Position numbers and translations under genes: made by a program. Shown here piece after piece: positions 1-9,241 of a stretch of 12,115 nucleotides of DNA. Each line of letters begins with the position of its first letter. The stretch's first letter is position 1. This stretch comes from Dissophora ornata (taxonomy: Eukaryota > Mortierellomycota > Mortierellomycetes > Mortierellales > Mortierellaceae), in contig MU617487.1 in the NCBI GenBank assembly GCA_025201705.1, forward strand, positions 1 to 12,115, written 5' to 3'. Below the pieces are notes generated by a model. That model did no database searches. It was not told where the DNA came from and was given only the letters and a program-made list of their open reading frames with translations.

Positions 1-949
1 AAGGGGGACATGACGCGGTTCAGTTGAGAGAAAGGTTCAAATTGCATCTCTTACGCAGTATGTGAGTCGGATGTTGCCTTTACTGTACTCTGTGTAGAGC
101 GAGGATACAGCTGCCCCGCACTCGACACACGTTGGCATCGCTTTTGCTTATTTGTTACAAACTGCGTCGGGGGAGGGGAAAGAAAAAAAATGTATTCGGC
201 AATTGCTTTTTCGATATAGGATTTTTCGTAGGATCGATAGTTGAAAAATAGCAGTGCAAAAAAAAAAGCAAAGTCAGGTTTGAAGGTTTGAAAACGAGGC
301 GATTCTCAGGGGGGAAGAGAAGTAAGCGGGAGAGGGGGTGATCAGGTCAGGTTCAACAGGAACGAATTCACAAGGGGAAGAGAAGGGTCTATGAGTGATT
401 TAGGGCGTGTAAAAAAAAAACTGGCTACTATGGCTGTCAAGTCCGAGATGATCTTTCTCAAAGAAACGCTGCACAAGAGAATGGAGACGGAGAGTGATGG
501 TGACAGGTGGTCGTGACATCATGGCATCAACGGAAAGATGTTTAAAAAAAAAAAAAGCGTCGAGAAAACAGTCACCGCAACCGCGAACGGAATTGGGCTT
601 TGGGCTGCTGGGGAGTTGTCTAACGATATGATTGGTAAGCATGAGTTTCCATGTGCGTTGAATATCATGCTGGCTTGGCGCGTATGTCCGCCTCGCGGAA
701 GCTTTACGACGACCGATCGCACAACTCCTGGCAAGTTACAGCACACAGCAACTTGATCTCAGAAATACTGAACACAACCGCGTAGTACCAAGGCAGAAAC
801 TCCTACTTTCCATCATAGATTGTGCATTGCGCACTTTATTCATCAGTCGGCGTGGTGTCATAAGCGCAAACTTTTTTTTTTATATATCATCGGGCAGGTC
901 AAAAAAAAAGCCAAGGATTGAAATCCCGATCCCAAAAAAAAAATAACTC
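1..949. other. 3' flank of SOG2, no gene recognised
   Basis: No reading frame here looks like a real protein on either strand. The short open stretches lack family motifs and run through homopolymers. The region is marked by many A runs of 8 to 12 on the plus strand (for example near 182-190, 411-420, 543-555, 870-880 and 935-943), which are T runs in the SOG2 sense direction. The part nearest SOG2 is its 3' UTR, with a poly(A) signal at 835-840. The rest is intergenic, or flank of a gene lying off the left edge. Confidence 0.6.
835..840 (-). terminator. Poly(A) signal of SOG2
   Basis: The minus strand reads AATAAA (plus-strand TTTATT) about 110 nt downstream of the SOG2 stop codon. This suits a cleavage and polyadenylation signal. 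It is a six-base match, so the call rests on position and orientation. Confidence 0.5.
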
Positions 950-3900
950 TTAGATCAAGCTTCCCTTACGCGTCGCCAGGATCGACGAGCCGGCAGGATT
1001 ATATCCGAACCCATACGAGCCATTGCTGCCACTCGTGCCTCCACCTCCACTTCCGCCTACTACTCCTGGCCCTATTCCTACCACCGCTCCTCCTCCTCCT
1101 CCTCCTCCTCCTCCTCCTCCTCCTCCTCCGCCAGCAGAGGAAGATGATAACAGGTAATCCCGGAACGAAGATCGAGGCATACGCACGGTCATCAATTCCT
1201 TGGTGATCTTTGTCAAATTCGAGACATTAGTCATGACAAGTCGTGAAAAGATTTCTGGTTGTTGTTGTTGTTGTTGTTGTTGTTGCTGTTGCGGGTATTT
1301 AGAGAGTTGATTGTGATTTTGGCGATTTTGTTGCTGTTGTTGTTGTTGTTGACTGGAAAGACCATTTTGGCCTTGAGACTGGGAGGCTTTCTCCGGGGAA
1401 GGAGTCATAACTGAAGATGACGCGGACATGGACGTTGTAGAAGGAGTTAGGGCTACAGAAGTTGGAGATACATCGGTGGTATTAACAGAAGACTGATGTG
1501 GCGAGGATGCCGCAGCAACGGTCGGTGTGCTGAGGTTCGAAATATCCACTCCAGATCCTGATCTAGTTCTAGGAGCGAAAGGCGAGGTTGAACGAGCTGA
1601 GGACGATGTTGCTACCATAGCCCTTGTCGTATCTCCTGTCATAACTGACCCTGAACCTGACCGAGACGTGCTGGAGCTGCTTGTCGATAGCTGTCGCACT
1701 AGTGTAGAAATATCCACCACGGACTTGACAAAGTCGCTGATGCCCATTCCAAAACGCCGCCTGAGAATATTGGCATCATCAGAGCTGTGTGCCAATTGGA
1801 CAAGTTGCTGGTATGGGATAGGTCCGTGTAACTGCGGCTGATGGGGGTGAGGAGAAGAGTGGCTCTGAAGTTGCATCTGCGAGTGCGGTGGGAATTGTCC
1901 TTGCTGGTGCTGATGAGGATAGCCCTGCTGGTGAGGATAATGTGAATGGTCGTCTGTCCGAAGCATGGTAAGGTCCAGATCCAGCCTCTTCACAATCTCT
2001 GTCATCTGCAATAAACAGTCTTTCATCTCGCGCCATAGCTGAAAGGCTGGTAAGGGTGCATGTCCTCCTGAAGAGGGCGGGAAAGACGGTGTCGTTGGGT
2101 AGAAGCCTGATCCGTTGGACTGCTGATAGCTCAAAGGCACTTGCGGATAGATTGGATTCGTGCCCATGAACCCTTGAGAGGGTAGAGATGAGGCTACCGC
2201 CAGGGCTGTTCCGTTCGCGGGTGTCGATTGATGTGGGCCAGAAGGCAGCCCCGAGACGCTGGCTGACCTCGCTGTCATGACTGGTTGGTATTGAGGCGTC
2301 AAGGCTGCTGCTGCTGCTGCTGCTGCCGCTGCCGCTGGGCTCTGGGAACTGATTTCATAGTCTTCATCCTGTGGAATTGAAGGCAAAGCTGGGTCAAACG
2401 ATGTCTTTGATGAACCTTTGGAATGCGTGCCTGGTCGACGCTCGTATCTGGAGGCGCTATCATCTCCTTGCCCGTAATGGACGCCAGGACCTGCTGCCGC
2501 GGAGTCCGCTGTCGAGGATTGGTCAATTGGCAACGCAACACACATTCCATTGGAGTAAGGGACAGTATCTGAGGCAGGAGAAAACAATGGCGATCTGATC
2601 AAACTGCCCTCCGGTTTGCTGTTGCCACCTTGGCTGTTGCTGCTGTTATTGACTAAAGGCGTCGTCGCCAACGATGACAGTATGGCGGTAGACCCAGATG
2701 TATCTGCAGCGAGCTGCAGTGGACTCATAGACTGTGACCCACTTTTGCCATTCGGGTTCCCATTGCTACTTCCATTGCTGCCAGTGCTCCTTGGAGGGGA
2801 TGCAGAGACGGACCGCGGTCGATGCGTCGGTCTTTGTTGCGGACTGGCCAGTAGATTCTCGACACGTGTCATGCAAGTTTCCGACAAGCATTGGATCAAA
2901 CGCCGAGCAGCCTCGATCGCATGTTCAACCGTCAGCAGCAGTTGCGTATCTTCCTCCTCTTCTTGTTGCAGGTTATTGGTCGACTGGGCGCTATGGTTGC
3001 TGGTGCGTGACATATTCTGGCTACGTTGTGGGATTTGAATAGGAAGCCAAGTGGATGAAGTCGGCATCGTTGGAGATAGCTGGAATGGGTGAGGTTGATG
3101 ATTGGTCGACAAGGAAGCCGGCAAATGAATGCTTTGCTGGTGATGTTGTGTTTGACTTAGTGAAGTAGCCATGATCGCCTGCTGACCTGCTTGTTGCTGT
3201 TGCTGTTGCTGTTGTTGTTGGCTTGACTCGACAATCTCTACACTGACTTCTCCTGTGCCATGAAGGAGTGGCAATAACGACTCCCACGCAACTCGGATCT
3301 CGGAAAGAGCTCCGTGAAGCATCAAAACTAAGTTCCGGACGAGTCTCGCATCCGCTGAGATGCTGATGCTCCTGATCTGCGCCTGCACCATATGAACAAG
3401 TTTCCTAAATGCCACCACATTGGATTCGCAGCACCGCATGATTTCGGAACAAAGAGCCTGATCTGGCACCTGTACTTGAGCAGAACTGTCGAAGCGGTCA
3501 AGTGACTGAATAAGTTGGGCCATGGCACTGCTGGCACCCTGCAAGAGACGCGTGAACATGAGGCTGAATTTCTCGTCTGATGAGCAACCAACAACCTGTT
3601 TGACTGCCCTATATATTTGAGAGAGTGCAAAGAGAATGCCTCGAGCAGCCTCGACGAGGCGCATCCGTTCGCCAGGCAGTGGACGCGAAGGCGGTGGATA
3701 TGTTGCAAGTCTCTGGAAATACACCTCACTATATTTATCGCAGTCATTTGAGGTGCTGCTGCCGAATGAACTAGTCGAGTCGCCAGAGATGCCCCTGGAG
3801 TGACTGATGAACCGATAGTGATCCTCCTCACGGCTGCCATGATGACTGCTCGACCGCGTCATTTTGTGCGTGATGGGGTTTGGTGAGATGGCTGAAGAGT

Positions 3901-5517
3901 GTCCTCGCTCTGTCCCACTAGGGATGCTGAGGCGTAAGCCAGTTTCACTCTTGCTTTGGCGACGGGGAGGAGTAATGACCAGACTGTCTAAAGAGGCTGA
4001 CCGCGTGCTACGAACAGCAGTCGTGTTCTCCTGAGCCGCGGTAATTCCTGCTTCTTCTGCCTGCATTCGCATTCCTTGCGCCTCATGCTCCTCTGCTTAT
4101 CAATTCATTAATGATAGTTAGCTCTCAAGTATTCATTCATTAGTGGTGGACATGCATCACAAGTATACCGCTCGGGAGGCCACTCACTTGTATGGGACAC
4201 AAGAAAGGATTTGAGTTGGTTGAGCCATCCTTCCATATCCTGGCCCGGGAAATCGACAATCTCGGGCGGAGGAAATACGATCGGGTTTTGTTCGATTTTC
4301 AAAAATTGTAATTGAGCCATGTCTCCTACGTAAGTTGGAATAGCTTCGATTCGGTTCTTCGATATGCTCAGCACCTAATTGAGTAAAACCAAGCACATAT
4401 TTCAGCAACCGGAGCAATCCACACACAGTAGCCGACCTATTTCGCGACGTATGCTTCAATTCAATGTACCCGAAGATTCATCAGATTCCCAAAGTTATCA
4501 GGAAACCTTGAAATTTTGTTGCGGCTCATGTCCAGGATCTCAAGGCTTGACAAGTGACAGAGCTAGACCAGGTATAACAATATACACAATATACACAGAG
4601 ACGTGGGTGAGCAAAAGTCAACGGTGAGATGTTGTGGCAGGGCGATTTCGAACATGTTGTCCTGCGTCATACCACAGCCGGGAAGATCTTGATAGAATTG
4701 GATCGAATGTTGAGATAGCGTAGACTCGTGAACATGTTGAGCTGCAGGGGCAAGGTCCTGATCGAGTTGTGGCTCATGGTCAACCTAGGTATTGGCAAAG
4801 AAAATTCCGAGGAGGCAGAGGAGTGGTCATTGTGAGGGTTGAGTAGATTCGTGGTGTTCAGGAAGGCGAGGTTGAGTCGAACGTGTTGTTGTACAATGTG
4901 ATTGCCGATAACAATAGCACAGTTGCCGATATCTAAACCACATGTGTGCAATTGAACACGGGCGCATTGCAAATCGCACGCCCAGACCCTTCCGATCCAT
5001 CCATCCCTGTGCTCCCTGACGAACAGGTGCGTTGGTTGTTTCGCCGTCTCTCTGGTCGCCGTCGACTCCTTGCAGCGTTGCACAGTTGCACTCTGAATGC
5101 TATTCACGGCCTACTATACAGCACGCAATAAACCAGCATGCATGTTGCTGACATCCGTAGAGTACAACGCCGACAAACACAGGGCCAAGTGCTTTGTCGA
5201 CAGTTCTCCTCACTCCCTACATACGTTTCACTGTATTCATCCTCCTCCTCAACGCCCATTCAGTCGCTCTATGTAATGACTTACTTTTCGAGCACATCCC
5301 TGAGGAATTCAATCTCTGTGGGGAAGGCGTCCAAGTTGGCATAGGAGAGGTCTAGAATCTGAGTGCTGCCAGCAGCACCTTGACGCTCCCGAATGAGGCT
5401 CATCAGGTCACCGTTCCCGCTCGCGTTTACGCTTGGTCTGCGTCCACTGCCAATACTGCTGCCTCTTCCTCCTCCTCCTCCTTCTCCTCCTGCGCCCCCA
5501 TCATCGCCTTGTGACAT
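950..5517 (-). CDS. SOG2: Sog2-type leucine-rich-repeat scaffold of the RAM network
   Basis: Sog2 is the LRR partner of the Kic1-Hym1 (germinal-centre kinase and Mo25) module that activates the NDR kinase Cbk1 in the fungal RAM network, which controls polarity, cell separation and wall integrity. I join five exons: 5517-5285, 4784-4673, 4562-4470, 4374-4188 and 4092-950. They encode 1255 residues, and every junction keeps frame. Residues 1-50 are Gly/Ser-rich. About six LRRs span 53-185 (motifs LTMSHNSIRTLP, LEILDMSRNKISRFP, VLSISKNRIEAIP). The helical Sog2 domain covers roughly 335-490, starting at PPPSRPLPGERMRLVEAARG. The rest is mostly disordered, with poly-Gln, poly-Ala and poly-Gly runs and short helical blocks near 875-905, 975-1005 and 1165-1200. 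The start at 5517 is the first in-frame ATG; the frame stays open upstream to a stop near 5620, so an upstream exon cannot be excluded. Residues 300-311 carry two consecutive HxRxxS motifs. The family call is firm; the extreme C-terminus is less certain. Confidence 0.92.
1087..1129 (-). repeat. GGA-type triplet repeat encoding poly-Gly in SOG2
   Basis: About fourteen TCC units on the plus strand are read on the minus strand as a run of Gly codons. With flanking codons they make a run of roughly 16 Gly near the Sog2 C-terminus. The run is nearly pure at the DNA level, so it is likely to vary in length between strains. Confidence 0.9.
1259..1291 (-). repeat. CAA/CAG repeat encoding Gln11 in SOG2
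   Basis: Eleven Gln codons, almost all CAA on the coding strand with one CAG. They lie just before the helical block that starts PEIFSRLVMTNV. Confidence 0.9.
1328..1351 (-). repeat. CAA/CAG repeat encoding Gln8 in SOG2
   Basis: Eight Gln codons, seven CAA and one CAG, about 36 nt from the Gln11 run. With the intervening N/Q-rich residues this makes one glutamine-rich patch of about 35 residues. Confidence 0.9.
2303..2335 (-). repeat. GCA/GCG repeat encoding Ala11 in SOG2
   Basis: Eleven consecutive Ala codons, mainly GCA with some GCG and GCC, in the disordered middle of Sog2. On the plus strand the same bases read as a CTG-type repeat. Confidence 0.9.
3191..3220 (-). repeat. CAA/CAG repeat encoding Gln10 in SOG2
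   Basis: Ten Gln codons mixing CAA and CAG, placed directly after the helical Sog2 domain. The run seems to mark the start of the disordered linker. Confidence 0.9.
4785..5284 (-). other. Long first intron of SOG2 (500 bp)
   Basis: The donor GTAAGT at 5284 and an acceptor ending CCTAG at 4785 join phase-2 exons, turning ...VLE plus AA|G into EKLTMSHN. This restores a continuous LRR. At 500 bp it is much longer than the other SOG2 introns (95 to 110 bp). The 3' part stays open in the frame of exon 2 for about 320 nt, but I find no LRR or other motif in it and no ATG that clearly starts it. No structured RNA was recognised. Confidence 0.8.
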
Positions 5518-5749
5518 GACAGCGGACCTTTGTACAGTGTAATGGTGTGGGCTGTCCGATTGAGAACGAGAAGGAGACAACGGAACAAATGCAAAGAGAT
5601 ACTGGTAGGGTTCAGGGCGCTATGCTATATGGCGTTACGGGCTGTCGCTGCTTCTGTTCTATGGATGATAAATGCTGTTGCATTTGCGGAGAAGGACAAT
5701 TGATGCATGCGACAGTTCAACATCAACCCATTTTGCCATTAAAGCTGCC

Positions 5750-5755
5750 CACGTG
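5750..5755. promoter_or_regulatory. CACGTG E-box upstream of SOG2
   Basis: A perfect CACGTG palindrome in context CCCACGTGATC, 233 nt upstream of the SOG2 ATG. Fungal bHLH factors of the Cbf1/Pho4 type bind this hexamer. One hexamer can occur by chance, so function is inferred from position only. Confidence 0.35.
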
Positions 5756-5779
5756 ATCGCCATTGTATGGTAATACTAA

Positions 5780-5785
5780 TTTATT
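5780..5785 (-). terminator. Poly(A) signal of the C2-domain gene
   Basis: The minus strand reads AATAAA in context GCAAATAAATTAG, about 29 nt after the stop codon of the C2-domain gene. Distance and orientation suit a short 3' UTR. Confidence 0.6.
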
Positions 5786-5813
5786 TGCAAAAAGATGCTC
5801 ACTTGAGCTTTGC

Positions 5814-7470
5814 TTACGCCTCGTAGCTGGTGTCCTCAGCAGGGTTGTTTATGCTGCCGAAAAGCGAGAACCGCTGCTTCTGCTGTGCAGCTACCTCAGC
5901 CTCCATCCTCTTGGTCACTTCACGGATTTCCTTAAGCTGAGCGTTATCGTGGTCAAGGGCAACAACCACCAGATCCGGGAAGTTGAGCTCAAACACCTCC
6001 TTAACCTTGTGGAGATCCTCCTTCTTGGGACTGTACGTTCCAGAGTTGTTGTCGATGAGTAGGGTCCAATCGTTGTTGTGGTTTTCGTCCCTGAACAGGC
6101 GGAACTCACCAGAGAACATGACCTCAGTTGCACGGTTGGCGTGCATAGCGTGCTTGGACATGAAATCTTGGAAGAATGCCGCCCCGGTTTCAGAAAAGTA
6201 AACTCCCTTTGGAGTAATGCTATAGGTGAAGACAACTGTTTTCAAATCCTGGTCTGGCTTCCCCTTCAAACGTGCGCCATGCAAAAGGTCACCCACATCG
6301 GTCGCAGTCGCCAGTGCGCCATAGGTGGTTGTGCGGCCATGGCGGTAGAGGTACGAGTGCTGAGAATGGAGGGCGTTGCGAATGTTGGCGCCCTCGAGGT
6401 TGTCACCAAAGATGCGCTTGGCCGCGTCATAGTCGACATTCCAGTGCTGGTATCCGCGAGGGTCGGTTCCAAAGATGTCCAAAAGGTGATAGAGGCGAAC
6501 TCGGTAGGCATAAAACTCGAACTTATTCTCGCGCGTCAAAGCACCCGCGGCGTAGCTGGTGTGGCGTGAGAAGCGCACAGGACCTCCAGTCGAAGCTTTC
6601 GTCAAAGCCGCGGACTTGTCAACGCTCCTCGTGCCTGTCGTCTATCGACAAGAGGGCGAGGGAAGTGCAACAAATAGATTTTAGATTATCATCTTCACAG
6701 CCTAATGTTTGTCATCAGCGAGGGAGGCACGCACCTGAACTAGGACTCTGCCCTTCTTTCGGCCTTCTGGTCTGACGATCTCAAGGACATGTTCCTGAGT
6801 TCCCTCAAGGTTGGATCCAAGTGTCAGGCTGGCTTTACCCAGAGGCGTATCCTCTTTCATTTTGTTCTTGTCCTTGATCAGAATCTCCAGCTCGGTTCCG
6901 TCAAAAACATTCAGCAATTTCCAGTTGGCATCCCAGACTGGGTTCAGGGTCTTCCAGTGGACGCCGGTACTATAAAAAAAACCGGCCCATCAACAAAGAA
7001 ACGATTGAGTGCCTCTAGCCTTATACTTTGGCCTCGCCTATGACGGTAGTATCGTAGACCTGACGCAGGAACGGACACTTATAAAGCTTACATGAATGAC
7101 AACGTTTGGGGATCTTCAGGGGATCCAAGGTACGCCTCGAGGAAAGGGTCCGACGTGAGGAGATCACCCACAGGCACTTCCTAAAACGCAAAGAAGAACA
7201 CGAGATTGGAAAAAGTTTACAAGTCAGCTATGGACGTTGAACAGCAACAGGATGTTTCAAACCTTCATGGTATTATCTCAAGCACTAAATGCCTTTCTGG
7301 CTTACCTCGGCGCCTTTGAAGATGATGCTAAAGTCCCAGGTCTTATTTGGGTTAATGTCCCCAACAACCTCGTGGACAACAGCCGAGTCGACGGTCTCTT
7401 CGACCTGCTTTTCCCTATGGTGGTGAACCAGGGCTGAGATTTTTTCGTGGAGGGAGTGGAACACAGACAT
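5814..7470 (-). CDS. C2-domain protein with an uncharacterised conserved-looking C-terminal region
   Basis: Four exons, 7470-7306, 7180-7092, 6969-6735 and 6641-5814, give 438 residues. All junctions keep frame (introns 125, 122 and 93 bp). The ATG at 7470 follows a CT-rich leader. Residues 1-40 are charged and possibly helical (MSVFHSLHEKISALVHHH). Residues about 42-163 look like a C2 fold: SDPFLEAYLG, then WKTLNPVWDANW, then LEILIKDKNKMKEDTPLG. Candidate Ca2+/lipid-loop residues are D61, D66, D118, N120 and D125, so membrane binding is plausible but unproven. Residues about 186-420 form a second region with VRFSRHTSY, SETGAAFFQDFMSKHAMHA (313-331), a SGEF motif and LIDNNSGTYSP (358-368), ending in a charged, possibly coiled-coil tail (397-422). 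It resembles what I recall of C2-plus-DNNSGTY proteins in other fungi, unchecked, and I can assign no reaction. There is no signal peptide or membrane segment. The gene lies in tandem between PPZ and SOG2. Confidence 0.85.
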
Positions 7471-7566
7471 GACCGAAGGAAGCAAGATCAATGAGGAATG
7501 GAATGAGGGGGCGGGCTGTGCTGATGCGAAGAAGCGGTGAATTCGGAAAAAGTGTAGAAAGCGGAT

Positions 7567-7600
7567 GGGAAGGAAAGAAGAAGAAGAGAGAAAAAGAGAG
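7567..7600 (-). promoter_or_regulatory. CT-tract in the C2-gene promoter
   Basis: Thirty-four consecutive pyrimidines on the coding strand, about 97 to 130 nt upstream of the ATG and just downstream of the TATA-like element. Pyrimidine blocks between TATA and the transcription start are a known feature of many fungal promoters. The assignment is by position. Confidence 0.45.
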
Positions 7601-7617
7601 CAATTGTCTGCTTCGAC

Positions 7618-7628
7618 CATACATATAC
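7618..7628 (-). promoter_or_regulatory. Possible TATA box of the C2-domain gene
   Basis: The coding strand reads GGTATATGTAT about 150 nt upstream of the ATG and immediately upstream of the CT-tract. Order and spacing fit a fungal core promoter. The sequence is AT-rich and short, so chance is possible. Confidence 0.3.
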
Positions 7629-7937
7629 CCTCTGGACGGCTGAGGCGTTGTCGGCTCTTGGCCCATCGCCCTTCACGCGACCGACACAACAGGAAAACAG
7701 GAAAATCGCCCCCAGATCAAATCCCGGGCAACGGGCGACCGGTTTGTTGTTTATCCCCCTTCGCTGCTGCTCTCGAAGCTTCAGCCCGGTAAATGGCCCG
7801 AAACAGAGCAATGACGCGATATTGAAATGCCGCTGCAACTATTCTTTTTTTTTGGAAACGGCACCTCTTGTCATCACCGCCGCTGCGCTGCCACTCCATC
7901 GCCTGCGTCAAACGTAGCTGTGCAGTGTGGGAACACT

Positions 7938-7943
7938 TTTATT
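7938..7943 (-). terminator. Poly(A) signal of PPZ
   Basis: The minus strand reads AATAAA in context GTAATAAAAGTG, about 186 nt downstream of the preferred PPZ stop at 8129. No other AATAAA was seen nearer to the stop. Confidence 0.5.
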
Positions 7944-8128
7944 ACTACAAGTACAGATGGACAAAAATGAGCGGGGATTTACACAAAGGACAAGCTAATG
8001 TTCGAACTATTACACAGGGCTAAAAAGTATCGGTATACTACGGGACAGGAAGGGGAGGGTCGCTTAAAAGTACAGAGGTTGAATTAGAAACGAGCCGCTG
8101 CAAAGCGATGCGAAAAAAAAACGTCGAC

Positions 8129-9210
8129 CTATGTGTTGAACGTGCCATTCTGTGATGATCCATAGAGCGAGTTGCTATCGGGCATACTGCTCCCAAAAGA
8201 TCAAAAGAAACGGTATGCTCGGTTAGCGACAGGCATGTTATTTGCGGTGCTGCAAGTAAAAAAAGGAATCATATACAAACAACAATATTTCCTGATGGTT
8301 GCCCTTACCTTAATCGCTGCTTGTTCACTCGCCAGCCACCATTCGTGGCTGCTAGACTCTGCATCTGAGCCAAAGCAGTTGCCTGGTCAATCGGCTTTAG
8401 CAACTCAAAGCTACAGAGCAATTCCTCGCTCACACTCATCACCGCCCCAAAATTGTCAAATTCGCCGCAGTAGTTGGGCGCTGAAAAGACCGTGACTAAT
8501 GTTCGGTCGTTGAAGAACTCGTATCCATCCTCGACCACCATGTGTGCGCGACAGACCAGATCGAAATCGTGCTTGGTTAAAAACTTTTGGATGATGCTCC
8601 GTCCAAAGCAATATGAGACTCCGCGCTCATTGTCTTCCCAGTCCAATGCTGTTTCCGAGGGATCGGACCAGAGAAGGTCATTTAGTAGTCCGTAGTCGGG
8701 TACATCCGTCGGTCGTTGCAGGATGCGAATGTCATCCATGGTTCCGAGAGAAGGGGAGAGTCCTCCGTGGACGCAAAAGATCTTATTTGCGACAATACCT
8801 GCCAGTGGCAAGCAGTTGAACACATCAACAAATGCCTTCCACATCTTGATGCTCGACCTGCGTTTGCACTCGTCGTAAAATCCATAGACTACAATGAAGA
8901 TCAAGGGTTGTGTGAGGGGAGATGCATTTCGAAAAGACTCGCAATAAAAACTGTGACACAAGCCAGGGTCGAAGTGGGCTGAGGGGGGTCATCTGAGTAT
9001 GCATAACTCATCCATGCACACAACATCATCAACAACACACAGACATCCTCCACAAACAACAAGTGATCAGGAATCTTCTGCACCCCTCTTGGTGACATCT
9101 GGCTACACAGCATCAACAACGAACAACAACATCTGACCAATCTACCCCTAAATTTCACATTCACCATGACTCCACATCATCTCGTGCAGTTGAGAAGAGC
9201 AGCAAAAAAA

Positions 9211-9241
<31 letters not shown>

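Larger units (their letters stand above)
5518..5813. promoter_or_regulatory. Compact SOG2 promoter and 3' end of the C2 gene
   Basis: Only 296 bp separate the C2-gene stop from the SOG2 ATG, and both genes run leftwards. The space must hold the 3' UTR of one and the promoter of the other. It contains a poly(A) signal (5780-5785), a CACGTG palindrome (5750-5755) and a modest pyrimidine stretch on the coding strand near 5557-5580. No clear TATA box was seen. Confidence 0.6.
7471..8128. other. PPZ 3' UTR and promoter of the C2-domain gene
   Basis: This 658-bp spacer has no supported gene. The right part is the PPZ 3' UTR, ending after a poly(A) signal at 7938-7943. The left part is the promoter and leader of the C2 gene. 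On its coding strand there is a TATA-like element at about 7618-7628, a 34-nt uninterrupted pyrimidine run (plus-strand purines 7567-7600), then more CT-rich leader up to the ATG at 7470. Confidence 0.6.

Noticed and set aside
33..43. GGTTCAAATTG, similar to a tRNA B box
   Set aside because: The last conserved C is missing, and no A box or cloverleaf arms can be fitted around it.
3328..3840. A 170-codon minus-strand frame inside SOG2
   Set aside because: It overlaps the helical Sog2 domain in another frame. The Sog2 frame is open for over 3 kb and has family motifs.
4667..5107. Minus-strand open frame covering much of the first SOG2 intron
   Set aside because: The start is not ATG, only the last 38 codons (exon 2) resemble LRR, and the preceding part has no motif. 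The exon 1 to exon 2 join gives a seamless LRR.
6230..6245. KTVVF in the C2 protein as a PP1/Ppz-docking RVxF motif
   Set aside because: It lies in what looks like a buried beta-strand of the folded C-terminal region, and the pattern is too short to support docking.
6078..6775. Long plus-strand open frames (163 and 167 codons) opposite the C2 gene
   Set aside because: They are antisense to exon 4, whose own frame has C2-protein motifs and proper splice joins. Their translations have no recognisable motifs and the composition of a shadow frame.
8889..9200. Possible C/D-box snoRNA in the PPZ intron (several GATGATG strings)
   Set aside because: No pair of good C and D boxes with a flanking terminal stem could be set; the strings lie in GT-rich low-complexity DNA.
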